The notes: generated by a model from the letters alone, not told the origin. 64,000 nt of DNA from Macquaria australasica (GCA_005408345.1 SEMN01000316.1:186001-250000), one strand, 5' to 3'; positions 12,134 to 23,527 are shown, counted from the first letter of the stretch. Numbers and translations: made by a program.

Positions 12134-15100
12134 TTATTTTATTTTCTGATGAATGCCTGAAGAATCAGATTCTCTGACAGTTTCTTCATTGACCTGATCT
12201 GAGTCAGGCTCTTTCTTGTGTTCACCAGCAGTGTCCTTAGGTGCCACATTTGAAGAGCTTTTGTTCAAAGGGGAACGTGGCTGAGCAGTAGGAGAAGTTT
12301 CAGCACTGGCAGGAGGAGACTGTGCTTCCTCATCCTCCTTTGCCTCCTCCTTCTCTGACCCTGAAACAGACAATAAAATAGGTTAAAAAAACTGAGTACA
12401 GAAAATGAGTAAAAAATGATGTTCAAATCACCCAGAAGCAGTGTTAGTTTCTTTGTCTGCCATTTTAAGAATTAGCAGTCACAAAATTTAACTTCCACTT
12501 TTGTGCTGTGTATCAGTGTAACCAAGCTCGGGTGTATAAGTGATCCAGTGGTGATCATGAGAATAAAGTATTAAGTGTTAAATTAATGTATTAAGTGTTA
12601 CAGTTTAATATCAATGTGTTTCCTTGGTGTGATCAATAATTTGCTAGCCCATCTTTATGATTCAGTTTGGTGTCTGGCAAGAACATTGTAGAAACTCCAT
12701 CAGTCTCCCATTCTCTAAGGTGCCATACTAAATGCCTTTATCTTATCTGCAACAGTTCCAGACAAGAATGAACAACTAGAACAACAAAACTGCTGCACCC
12801 TTTATACTATGCATTACTTATACAGTAATAATAAAATCAATTTGTGTAACCTTGTTCTGGTGCCTCATCTTGTGGCGCGTCACTCTGGCCATCATTCAAA
12901 CCTTCATTTTCTGTTAAAAAGGACAAGCATGAACCAGAGGATGCAAGTACAAGTCATGGATATGTATTGAAACCCAAATGAAAGAAAGTGTGGTGATGCA
13001 TGTAAGATAATTGTAGATTAGCTGTGTAGCCTTCCTCTGCCTCATTACTAGAGCCACCGCTGTCCTCAATTGACAGTTTTAAGTTGAGGACTACTTCATA
13101 AAGATCATCATCTCTTTCATGTCATCCCTTATCACCAAGCCTCAAACTTTAGAGAAAGTTAGATGCAGGCCTGTTTTCCTCTTACTGATCTTTGGTCTTG
13201 TCTGACCGCCAAACCGAATGAAACACAAAATTCAATTTCATTTCATTTCAAACATCCACACAGTTTATTTTATAACAAAGTGCTTATAAATATTTCATGA
13301 GCCATGACCTGCAAGAAATCTAATTGCTGTTTGCTTTTAACTTTTATGCAATACAAGCAAATAAATACGAATAAAACAGTTTGATTAAGTGTTATTGTCT
13401 AATTGAGTTTCATTAATCAGATTATCAATAATTAGAGACAAAAGAATTACCTGCATTTTTCTTTGAGACGGGACTAGTTGGAAACTTTTTAAATTCTTCA
13501 TTCTTTGACTCAGGAGTGTTCTCAAAAAACTTTTTCATACCCGCGACATAGCCTGTAATGAATTAACAGTCAGAACCGTCAAAAAAAAAATTGCAACAAC
13601 CTTTATATCATGTGTCAGTTATAAAACCCTCACCTTTATCTGCCTCTGCTGTGCTGCTGTCTGACTGCCCCTCAGAGTCCTGTCTGGTCTTGCCATCTTC
13701 TTCTCGATCTGGGTCTGCATGTGCAGGGTCTGGGGACTCTTGAAAGGTATTGGTGTTCCTGTTGTCTGGTTTTGTTGGTGTGGGGCTCTGAGGCTGCTGG
13801 GAGGTGGCTAAATACAGATTATGTTCCTCATCTTTCTCTTCAGAGTCACCTACACTATCTGATTCATTTTTATCTTCAGAAACTGGTTTGTCTGTTTCTT
13901 GCTGGTGGCCTTCTCCTGTGTGTGTTTCTTCCTGTGACAAGTTGGAATGTGGCTCATGTAGTGTCGTTTCTGAACTGTTCTGTTCAGGAACGCTGGATGA
14001 TGGCTTCTCCTCACTAGAGTCGTCTGATTCATTTCTTTTCTGATGACTGCCTGGTGAATCAGATTCTCTGACAGTTTCTTCATTGACCAGATCTGAGTTC
14101 TTATGTGCCACATTTGGAGAGCTTTTGGTCAAAGGAAAACGTGGCCGAGCACTAGGAGAAGTTTCAGCACTGTCAGGACGAAACTGTGCTTCCTCATCCT
14201 CATCTGCCTCCTTCTCTGACCCTGAAACAGACAGTAAAAAGAGTTTTAAAAAATATATTATAAAAAGTGCACCTGACTGCTAAGAATTTGCAAAAGGATT
14301 TAATTGTTCAGAGGCTATCTTGGTTTAAAATCAATCAGTCTTACTCCATGGAGGTTTAGAAAATGAGCAGAACTAAGAAGCTATTTCCCAGGTAGACCAC
14401 AGACTGCATTAAAACAAGCAATTAAGTAGTCAAATATAGCTCCTCCATTTTTTACAACAATAAAGAAACTTGTTGGGAAGGTAAGATCAAAACAAATCAA
14501 GAGCAAAGTCTGAAATGCCAACCCATTTATGCAGTTGATTGATTAAAATAGTGTGATCGACATTGTCAAGAGCCAAGTGAATAACCTTGATAAGAGCGGT
14601 TTCAGTTCTGTTTAAAGCTCAAAAAACAATTACAAAAGCATTGTAATTATTCATAAAAGAAACCAATTGGGTAAAAACATTCGTTTTTAAAACTCTGATA
14701 AAAACAGAAGCTTAGAAAAAGGTATACAATTTCTAAAATATATAGCACATACATACATTATATTGTGTTATAAACTATTTATGAAATGTTTGTATACTGC
14801 TTATAAATGCTAAATATGGGGCCTTAAAGTAAAGCCTTGCCTTTGATTAATTCCTGCTCGTCAGTTTCTTTTGTATTTTCCTGAGCGTTTGTTTTTTTTC
14901 CTGTGACTATTCTGAATCTAGCTTATATAGTGTAGTTTCCAAACCTGGCTGTTTAGGAGCAGTGGATGATTCCAGATCATACTGCGTGTCCTCACTTAAG
15001 TCGCCCAACACATCAGCTGGGTCTGGTTCATTTGCCTTCTCAGAGTGTGAAGGGTCACACCGTGGGAGCGTTTCCTCAGCAGCTTTTCTGAGCTGGGCTG

Positions 15101-18100
15101 CATCTGCATTACCTTTGTCAATGATAGCAAGATTATTAGGATCTGAACGAGAAGGTGACTTACTACACGGAGAGAGAGGAGGAGATGCAGTTTTCTCATG
15201 CTTGTATGTGTTATTTTCTAAAGCTGAAACACAGACAGAAGAAATTAAAGAAAAATAATACTTTAACAGATTAAACTATACAGAAGCAGACTGTGATGTT
15301 AATAACAAGTTGTCCTGAAACAATACATTGATTAATGGAGTAGTTCATCGACAGAAAATGTATCAACATTCATTCTAATTATCAATTAATATTTTAAGTC
15401 ACTTATGAAGCAAAAATGACAAACATTCGCTGGTTCCAGCTTCTTACATGTGAGGACTTGCTGGTTGGCTCTTTTTTATATTATTGTTAATTGAACACTT
15501 TTGGCTATTGGACTGTTGGTCAAACAAAACAAGCTACAGTATTTTAAGATGTTTCACTATTTTACATATTAGAAATAAAATGATTAATTGAGTCATGCAT
15601 TTAAAGAGAAAATAATAAATAAATTAAATGATAATGAGAACAAGCATTTTAGTTAGTTGCAGCATTATTTGCAGCTGTTGGTTAATCATCCATTTTTGCT
15701 AACTAACAAGAATTACCTTTCTGTTCAAACCTCTTTATTTTGTCCTTGACAGACCCTGGAAAGAATGAAGATAACCAGCTAAATTATGTGGCACCCTTTA
15801 TACTAGGTATAAATTATAATGAATAACATTTGTGTTATAATAACCTTTTCCTGGCATCTCATTTTGTAAATCCATACCCTGTGCTGTAAAAAAAAATAGA
15901 TAGAAATTAAACAAAGGATGCTTCCTGGTTCAGTCCATCATAGTTTCAATCACTTATAATTTGTGATACATCCCATTCCCTGACATTATCTCAGTTCCAC
16001 CACTCTATTCTGTACTGTATACAAAAATAAGTAATAATAAGTAATGGAAATGTATGTAAGCCCTAAAAGGCAAAGTGAGAAGATAAAAGAAAACAATTCT
16101 AAATACTGGATGTTTAATCATTATTATATTAAACTATTTCAATACAAATGTTGTTTTTCCATTCTCTGGCTTTCAGTCATTTGGCTGAAGGCGTAGGATA
16201 GACATTTTATTTTGTAAATAATTACAGCAGAAAAATGTTCTTTCCCCATTATCAAAAATACTGCAATCAGCTTGCTTTAAACCCAGGTTTTGCTACTGTT
16301 GTAGCACACAAACACTTAACACATTTCTAAGCAACAACAAAAAAGTTGTTATACACCTGCCGATAGCTTAAAACAGGTACATGAAACATCCCAAATCAAA
16401 AAGCATAACATTCAGCAGCCTTTACCTTGGGGAAGTCGCTGAGTAGAGGGAAGTGTGGGTGCTCTGTCAAGAAAAGGCCTAGTTTCGTCATTCGGAGCTG
16501 TCCTCTTATCTGACCCTGAAACAGATTGAAACACAAAATATAATGTAACCCACCAGTAGTAAAGAATGAGATTAAAGATAAAAAAGGTCTTAGGCGATAT
16601 GATTGTCGAGTAAAACAGTCCATTATGGCTCAGTGTGAGATGTGTCAAGCTGACAGACTTCTTCACATGAGCCATGGGCTGCATCAAAATGGACCATCAA
16701 TACGCATCATTATGCATCATCAAAAATATAAAAAGAGATTAAAGAGGATGCTTTGTGGTCCATCATCCATATTTTAATTCAATTTAGAGAAAAGTAGATA
16801 ATTAACATAAAATAACTGCTTAATCATTTCTGATTTGGACTCAGGGCATTTTTTAAGGGTTTCTGAATATTGCAAGATAGGGCAATAGGTTTCTCAAAAA
16901 CATCTGCACCTACTTGATTGTCATATGTATACTATGATTTACTATCACTGCGTTTTTTGGTGCAGATCCAAACCATTAAAAATGTACAAACATTCTCTAT
17001 TATTATTTATTTACTCTATTTAATTGAAATGATTGTGCAGTTTTGGAGGTACATACTTTGCTTTCTAGTTCTTATCTGCACAGACAACACTAGCCAAATG
17101 AAACTGTTACACCCATTATTGTAAGTACTACAAGTAATAAAGTCAATATCCAAAATCTAATGCTTGTGTTTCATCTGGTGGCAATACCTGGTCATCGACC
17201 AACTAATTTTCTGTAAAATTACAAAAAGATAAAAAGGGAAAAAATAGGAACACAGTGGTGCTCAATGATCCACTACATAATAGGTCAGGTTTCTAATATA
17301 CTATTTTTCCTTACATTTCCTTATTATGAAAAGCAACTATGCACGAAACACTAAAATGTCCAACTGTTCAACAGTTTAAGCAGCACCAAAATAAGTAGTA
17401 TAATTTGTTTACACTGCTTGTTTTCTCATCCGAGTAGTGCTGATAGATTAGTCAATTTATATGATAATGACAGAAATTTAATAAAAAACATTTCTGATAA
17501 TCGATTAATCGTCTAAGCCGTTTATGAAGGATAAATACCAAACATTCGCTGGTTCAAGCTTTTTAAATGCGCAGATTTGCTTCCATTCTGTTTTATAGTA
17601 AATTGTAAATATACTTACAAATAGTTTATTATAAGTCAGATGTTTTTGGGGTTTGGTCTGTTAGTTGGACAAAACAAGTAAAACTGAAGATTTGTCCTCT
17701 GGCACTGTGAACTTGTATTGGTCGTTTTTCACTATTTTCTGACATTTTGTAAACCAATCATTTCACTGTAAAATAATCGACTGACTGACCGCTGGAAACC
17801 AAAACAGTATCATACCTTCTGTTGTACCAGGTGGTGACAAATCATCTCTCTTTCCTTTTGCAAAACATGCTGGAACCAAAAGCGAGATGACAGAAAAAGA
17901 AGAAAGAAACAGTATGTTGTAGTTTTATACATTATGAAGATTAGAATCAATAATGACAGCTGCTTGTGTTCAATAATACTGCACATAAATAGTTCTCTAA
18001 ATCTCTAAATGACAAAGAACCTTGCTCCATATAGAGCTTACTGTTCAATTTAGTCAACTGTTACACATAGCTTTGGGAATACGTGGACATCAATGAATAC

Positions 18101-21100
18101 TGTATATACTGTATATATCAGTTACTACTGGAAAATAAATCATTTTGGGATCAATTTCTCTGATTAAGGTGTAATTTTTTTCAACTGTACCTTTATGGCG
18201 TAGTTTGCAGAGCATTATGCCCAAAATGAGGAGTAGAATAATTATACAGATGGTGACTACACTGGCAATCAGTGCTGCAGATGAACTGTTGTCTGCACAG
18301 AAACACAAAAGTCAAACTCACAGCAACTTCTTATTACATTACATAACATTCATTACTAAAACAACAATCATGTAGTACTGTAACACAGGACATTTCAGTC
18401 TAGATTTTGAACATGAACTCTGCCATCTCTCTTGATACTATGACCAAAGGTCATATTCATTTTCTAAATCACTTTGAAACTCTGTTTTTGAAAAGAGATC
18501 CATTAACCACTGTCACAACTAAGAAATAAAGCTCAGCTGAGTTTGAAAGATCAAAGTCTCTCTTTCAAATTCAGTGTTATTGTCAATGCAGAAGTGCAGG
18601 TGTTGTTTCTTAATGAAACTCATGACTTGTGTTGGGTAAATTATATGAATATCCTGTGTAAATCAGTTTCTGAATGTTGTTGGGAAAAAAAACTTTTGTT
18701 AAAGTTTGCTGTGTTATAGAATAGTAAACGATAATCACTGTACTCAGCATATATCATCTGTATCCATTTCAAATGTGAGGCCTGCATGAAGGGGAGGGGG
18801 TGTGTGTGTGTGTGTGTGTGCAGAATGCTCACTGCTTTGTGTGTGAGTGTAGAAAGATCCCTGCTCTGTGTGTGTATGTGTGTCTAGTTGGCACTAGGAG
18901 AGATTGTGTGTGTATGAGCGGCATCAGAGGGTTTGTGTGTGTGTGAAGGCTCATACACTGCCCCACACCTGTGTGTGTGTGTGTGTGTGGGGGGGGGGGT
19001 GATGTCCCACTGCTGCTGCATATGGCAGTGGGAGCATAGTTAGCAGCATAGCTAGCAGCATATTGTTTTTAAAAAAGGTAGCTGGGAAAGTCCAGATAAG
19101 GGTTCACACCTGCGTTTGGTGGACACTTTCCAAAGTTAATTCGAGTCAACAAAAACAGGCCAGAACCGCCTAACAGGGGGTCGGGCCATCCCAGTTTAAA
19201 AATCTGGCCCAAAGCTGGACTTCTGTTCCTCCAACAAAGTACATGTGCTTGAAATGACTAATTCTACAACATAAACAATAAATATACAGTACAGCTGATG
19301 CCTAAGTGAAATCTTACCTGGGTAGCAATCCTTTGCAGTGAATGTAGCCGTTTCACTACTCAGAGGGTTGCTCACCCTACAACTGTATACTTCATCGTCA
19401 TGTTTATCCCCCAGAGATATTGTTAACTGTGGGCCAGGCTGCACATTTCCATGTGAGCTCCACTCAAACTTCATCAAGGAATGCAGTCTGGGCTCTGCAG
19501 AGCACACCAGCCTTCCATATATGTTAGAGCTGCTGCCATCGTTCATCTCACAGGATATGGTGGGCTTGGCAACCTTGTCTATATGAAGACATAGATGAAA
19601 ATAAAGACATGAATACAAACCTTAATGAGTAAATAAATTATTCCCTTATGTTACATTACATGAAGCATTACATTCAGGCATCAACACTTTAAATGGCTTA
19701 AAGTGCTTATCAGAAAGAAAGAAAGAAAGAAAGTTTAGGTAACTGTAACTACTTGGTTTATGTTTAGGGCAACATCATGGTCATGACAAATACATTATTG
19801 TTACAGTATGGTTAAGGCTAGACTAAAACACTTTTAGGGAAAAAATACTGACATGGTAAAATACACAAACACTGACTACTGGTATAGTATTAATGTCAAC
19901 ACCCTGACTTTTTATACTGCAGTATAAGAAAGTCACAGTAATTCCTACTTTGGCACTGAATGGAAACATAGATCGTCTACAGCTGTTTGAACAAACGACC
20001 AATATTTTCTGTAGTGCCTTTCAACTGATACCAAGGCCATTATAAAAAGCAAAGCAATTAACAACTATACAATGTATTTTATAGGTGACATATTAAGAGA
20101 TAATACTGTTTTTGATATCTTTATCACCTCCCTACACTGTTGGGGGTGGGAGAGCAGTCCTGGCTGAATGTCTCTATTAACTGGAGGCCGATGTGTGAAT
20201 GCTCTGTGGGGCTTCCACACTGACAAGCTGCAAATCTCACCAAATGGAGGTCAAAAGCTCAGTGGATTTGCACCTCTTAAGTGTGGGTGAGGAAACATTT
20301 CAGGCGAGAAGAACGCAACAGCAACAGCATGCAGCCTGAAGAAGTCCAAGATGTTTCTGATACTGCTACTCTGTTTACAATACATTTATTATGTTTTTAA
20401 AAAAGCACTAAGAATTTACTTGATCGCCAACTTCAAATACAAATGCAAATCATAAACTAAAAACTTTGCAGAATAAATTCAAAAACAAAAAAGCCTCAAT
20501 AAACCTTGACCCCCATGATGAAATTAACAATTTGAAACACAAACTATATAAAAGGTGCACAGTGCCTATAAAAATATTCCCCACTACCACACCCCTTTCA
20601 GGTTTTATTGTTTTATAATAGTGAGTAACAAGCTCTGAAAATGATCAACAGAAAAAAATGACTTTTCTGAATTGTATTCACTGCCTCCAATGTCAATATC
20701 TGGTAGAATCACGTTTTGCAGCATAACAGCTTTGACTCTGTGTGGAAAGTTCTGTATCAGTTCTAAACATCTGACCACTGCAATTTCCCTCCATTATTTG
20801 TTGTTTAATGCTACAAATCCTGAACTGGATTGCTGGAAAATAAATCTTCTGACAAGATGCCATTCTCTTGTCAGCTGCAGCAGGGTTTCCTCAAGATTTC
20901 TCTGTAGTTTACTGCATTTATTTTCTCTCTGCCTTCCAAGGCCAACACTATGCTTTATGTTGGGTGTTTCTGCTGCAGTGTGATTTGGCTTATGCCAAAA
21001 AACAGCATTCAATTTAATGTTCAGAAAACTCAGTTTTTGTCTTATCAGAACATAGAACCTTCCTCCATTTGTTTCATAGTCTCTATTGTCTTCTGGAAAA

Positions 21101-23083
21101 CACTATCCCACAGGTTGTGAGTTTCTTTAGCCACTCTACTATAATATTGCATCTGGTAAATTAACAGAGCAACAGGGACTCTGACAATAAAGAGTCAAGG
21201 TTTTTCTGTTGATCGGTGACAAAAAAATCCACTGAGACCCAAAGTTGTAAAACAATAAAACATGAAATATTTCCAATATTTCTTACTAGCAGTGGCAGTG
21301 GTCTATCAAGGAACAGGATAACATTTTTCTTTATTGCAGGAAGTCTATTTTCTTTGTGTGTTGGGTTTTTATCCATGAATTTAAGGGCATGGAGTTGCTA
21401 CAGCAACACATCAATTTCCAGATATAGAATCCAGGTACCAATGTTGATCGATTAACTGTATATAACCCCTTTGTTTAAAAAAGTTAGTAAAAAATCTTAC
21501 CAATGACTACCAATTGAAAACGTGCATTATGCAAGTTTTTGTTAGAAAGCATGTATGTTTCCAAGTCATAGGTTCCACTGTCTTCAAATCTGAGGTCCGT
21601 GATATTGAGTTCTGCAGAAACCCAGTCAAGAGCGATCCTGTTTTCATATGGGCTGTACACCGCTTGCTCTTTGCCATCAAACTCTACCACTTTGTTGCCA
21701 TTATGTTTCCACAGAATTTGGTCAGGGCGTCCACTGTTGACTGGCATCAAGCTGACCTCCTGCCCCTTGAGTGCATATTTTGGAGACTGTCCAGCAACTA
21801 GACACATAGAATAGGGAGGTGTAGAAACATGCAGAGAGTAAGTTAAGTATATTTTAAACATTGAAGGGTATGGCAACAACTCAAGACCTCACACAATATA
21901 CACTAAGTTGCCAATTTATTAGGTACACCTGCACAATCTAATATAATCCAATAAAAAGAATCTGCAATAAATCCTGTTTGCATGAGGCTTATAATGTTCA
22001 GTCTTCGCTAACACTGTGCCGGAGAGGTGTTGATTCAAATCTATGATCATTTATGAGACTGTAGTTAGTAGTGCTGGTGTACTGGACATCATCATAGAGA
22101 GGTGTTTCTAATATTTTGTACCCCTAATGTATGTTAATGGAGATGGGCAAAATATTAGAAACCCCTTTAAATATAAGCAAGTTCATTCTTGACCTTGGAA
22201 GTATTTTATGGAGCTTTCAACTGCATTTTACAGTATTCAACTTATTAGAAATGCCTTGAAAGGCAATACTGTGAAATGCAGTTGAAAGCTCCATTAAAAG
22301 CTAGTAAGTAGACCTTGAGTCAAGATTATTTTGTCAAAGCACTAATTATTTTCCAAGAATGAACTTTCCCAGTGGTTGGACAAAATAATCTTGACTCAAG
22401 GTCTATTTACTAGCTTTTTATGGAGATTTCACAGTACTCAACTGACAGGATTAGTCGTTTAGTCAATCAACAAAAAACTAGTCTGCTACTTTTTTGTTAA
22501 TCGATTCATTGTCATTTTTCAAGCAACGTTGCCAAATATTCCCTTGTTCCAGCTTCTCAAATGTGTGAATGTTTTTAACAAAAATGAAAGTAATTGTTGC
22601 AGCCCTTGACTTGACTTAGGGTAATGTTAGGTTGACATGAAACACTACAAGAAGCAACTGGTTGGGATTAGTGATGAGGCTGAGTACAGGTTAAGGTTAA
22701 GGGGAAACACGAATCGATTGGGAACAGACAACATCAGCTGTCCGTGGAAACCAGACCAGAACCAGACACATCATCTACTAGGAAGAGGTCAAAATCATCG
22801 ACCCGGAGTCAGTGGACGGCTGTAGAAAGAGCTAGTGAACAGATCATAAGTCAAGATTATTTTATCAAACCTTTCAATACTTAAGTACTTCAGTACTTAC
22901 AATACTTCAGTCAAACATAACAATACACAAACTACAGCCTCAAAAAGCACCACATAACACCTCTCTGACAAAGTGTCAACAAAAATCTCAGCTTAACACA
23001 GACAAAGGGGGTAGGGCTGTTGTATTATTAGTTTGTATAGGTGTATGGTCAATATAATTAATTTGCATATATAGTTATAACCA

Positions 23084-23119
<36 letters not shown>

Positions 23120-23527
23120 CTGTGTGTTATCACCAGATGTATTTCTTGGTATTCCCTTAGGCTAGTATTCAGAAGTAATGCTGTATTCCTACAATAGGTT
23201 AGGCTATAAATTAAACAGTATTAATTGATTATTTTTTTTAACCAAAGGAGTTAAGAAAGGTTAGGTCAATACTAACTAATGTGTACCACAGACACAAGTT
23301 TTACTTCATTTTTATCTGCTGTGAGAAAATATTAACTATTGAACTCAAGTTTGGATGAATCATTGACTGACATCGAGTCAGGCCTGCGAGGACGTCTGTT
23401 GTGTAGTTTTCATGTTGACACGAAAGTGCCAAATTTAACAAATCAGCACAACCATAATTCATAATTCACAGACAAACTCACCTAGGCAGGAGGTGAAGAT
23501 GAAAAAGGCCAGGAAATAACAAGCCAT
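12134..23527 (-). CDS. CD2/CD48/CD58-like (SLAM-related) Ig receptor with long acidic tail
   Basis: Inferred exons, in order: 23527-23482, 21797-21501, 19578-19318, 18292-18191, 17869-17816, 16515-16426, 15883-15845, 15755-15717, 15223-15113, 14221-13634, 13552-13451, 12910-12851, 12360-12134. All internal exons are phase 1-1, giving 671 residues. Residues 1-15 are a signal peptide (MACYFLAFFIF). Residues 16-114 are a V-like domain with the Trp and the DSGTY turn but without the disulfide cysteines. Residues 115-201 are a C2 domain with four cysteines. A transmembrane segment follows, then about 435 tail residues rich in Glu, Asp, Ser, Pro and Lys. A cysteine-less first domain plus a doubly bonded second domain is the CD2-family pattern, so a cell-adhesion or signalling role on leukocytes is inferred. 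No ITSM or ITAM was found in the tail. Which CD2-family member it is cannot be decided here. The ectodomain is well supported; the tail exon chain is provisional. Confidence 0.8.
13634..14221 (-). CDS. Large acidic tail exon of CD2-like receptor
   Basis: The exon is 588 bases (196 codons), phase 1-1, between TTTCAG and GTGAGG. The product starts GSEKEADEDEE and is almost entirely Glu, Asp, Ser, Thr, Pro, Lys, Gln and Asn, with a proline-rich stretch QSPTPTKPDN. It is the intact reference copy for two damaged relatives, the last exon at 12360 and the exon at 15223. The tail is predicted to be disordered, and it has the composition of a PEST region. Its binding partners are unknown. Confidence 0.75.
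14907..15223 (-). CDS. Damaged or alternatively ended acidic tail exon
   Basis: From an acceptor at 15224 the frame is open for 105 codons and ends in TAG at 14909-14907. The part after 15113 aligns with the large exon at 14221-13634: ETTL and SQE match on either side, and the TAG stands where the intact copy has TTG (Leu). An internal donor, AAAG|GTAATG, at 15113 would remove the stop and keep phase 1. Either the exon is shortened to 15223-15113 or a truncated isoform ends here. Confidence 0.55.
15327..15668. mobile_element. Degenerate hAT-family copy in tail intron
   Basis: This sequence shares CAAACATTCGCTGGTTC, a TTGGACTGTTGGTCAAACAA-type phrase and the end TTAGTTGCAGC with the hAT family of 9508-10990. 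The ends are eroded and no target duplication could be recognised. Confidence 0.6.
17158..17214 (-). pseudogene. Dead tail-exon copy in an intron of the CD2-like gene
   Basis: After a good acceptor (TTTTACAG) the sequence parallels the live exon at 12910-12851: both begin E-N, and both end near Pro-x-x-x-Glu-x-x-Gln. Here the third codon is TAG, and the donor GT of the live copy is replaced by CA. The adjacent intron phrase (ACACCCATTATTGTAAGTA) also resembles the sequence next to the live copies at 12.8 and 15.8 kb. I read it as an old duplicated exon that can no longer be used. Confidence 0.6.
17437..17790. mobile_element. Degenerate hAT-family copy in tail intron
   Basis: It contains TAATCGATTAATCGTCTAAG and CAAACATTCGCTGGTTCAAG, then TTGGTCTGTTAGTTGGACAA, and ends near AATAATCGACTGACTGAC. 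This is the same family and internal order as the copy at 15327. Confidence 0.6.
18191..18292 (-). CDS. Exon 4 of CD2-like receptor: transmembrane segment
   Basis: Thirty-four codons encode a short serine stalk, about 24 hydrophobic residues rich in Ile and Leu, and a basic stop-transfer KLRHK. The donor GTACAG is acceptable but not strong. Reading through it adds a short tyrosine-containing tail that ends at 18090. Confidence 0.85.
18801..18999. repeat. GT/TG microsatellites with a G run
   Basis: Pure GT tracts occur at 18801-18820 and 18971-18988. The second passes into an unbroken G run to 18999. Degenerate GTGT motifs lie between them. The tracts are in the intron between the C2 and transmembrane exons. 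Confidence 0.9.
19318..19578 (-). CDS. Exon 3 of CD2-like receptor: C2 domain
   Basis: Eighty-seven codons, phase 1-1. Cysteines occur in ISCEM, LVCSA, YSCRV and KDCYP, giving the two-disulfide C2 arrangement typical of the second domain of CD2-family receptors. Confidence 0.85.
20555..21110 (-). mobile_element. Degenerate Tc1-like transposon fragment
   Basis: The plus strand starts GTGCACAGTGCCTATAAAAA, the characteristic end of a fish Tc1-like family. On the minus strand, residual frames retain pieces of the transposase, including a KLQRNLEETL stretch and RRFIFQQ, which corresponds to the FQQD region around a catalytic Asp. Here the residues after FQQ are changed and the frames are broken, so it is inactive. 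It lies in the intron between the V-like and C2 exons. Confidence 0.65.
21501..21797 (-). CDS. Exon 2 of CD2-like receptor: V-like domain
   Basis: Ninety-nine codons between a TCTAG acceptor and a GTAAG donor. The translation has ILWKHN (core Trp), an N-glycosylation site at LNITD, and DSGTYDLE, where the usual second cysteine is replaced. No cysteine pair is present, as in domain 1 of CD2, CD48 and CD58. Confidence 0.85.
21902..22130. repeat. Interspersed repeat in intron 1 of CD2-like gene
   Basis: The segment opens CTAAGTTGCCAATTTATTAG and closes AGAGGTGTTTCTAATATTTT. I recall this pairing of phrases from a family dispersed in percomorph genomes; the class is not certain. It abuts the foldback region that follows. 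Confidence 0.45.
22104..22438. repeat. Nested foldback (inverted-repeat) structure
   Basis: Three inverted pairs are visible: 22104-22118 with 22148-22162 (perfect, 15 bp), 22208-22237 with 22265-22294 (30 bp, one mismatch), and 22301-22335 with 22379-22413 (35 bp, one mismatch). A further phrase at 22413-22438 repeats the second arm. The layout suggests a compound foldback transposon or repeated hairpin duplication. Confidence 0.8.
22445..22606. mobile_element. Short hAT-family remnant
   Basis: Contains TTAATCGATTCATTGTCATT, a TTCCAGCTTCTCAAATGTG phrase and the terminal TTGTTGCAGCCCT. This is an internally deleted relative of the 9508 element. Confidence 0.55.
23093..23119. repeat. TG microsatellite
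   Basis: A pure TG dinucleotide tract after a short TATA run, within the first intron of the CD2-like gene. Confidence 0.9.
23482..23527 (-). CDS. Exon 1 of CD2-like receptor: signal peptide
   Basis: The ATG is followed by fifteen codons of hydrophobic leader ending TSCL, then G and a GTGAG donor (phase 1). A phase 1 junction after the leader is standard for Ig-superfamily genes and supports this start. Confidence 0.8.
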
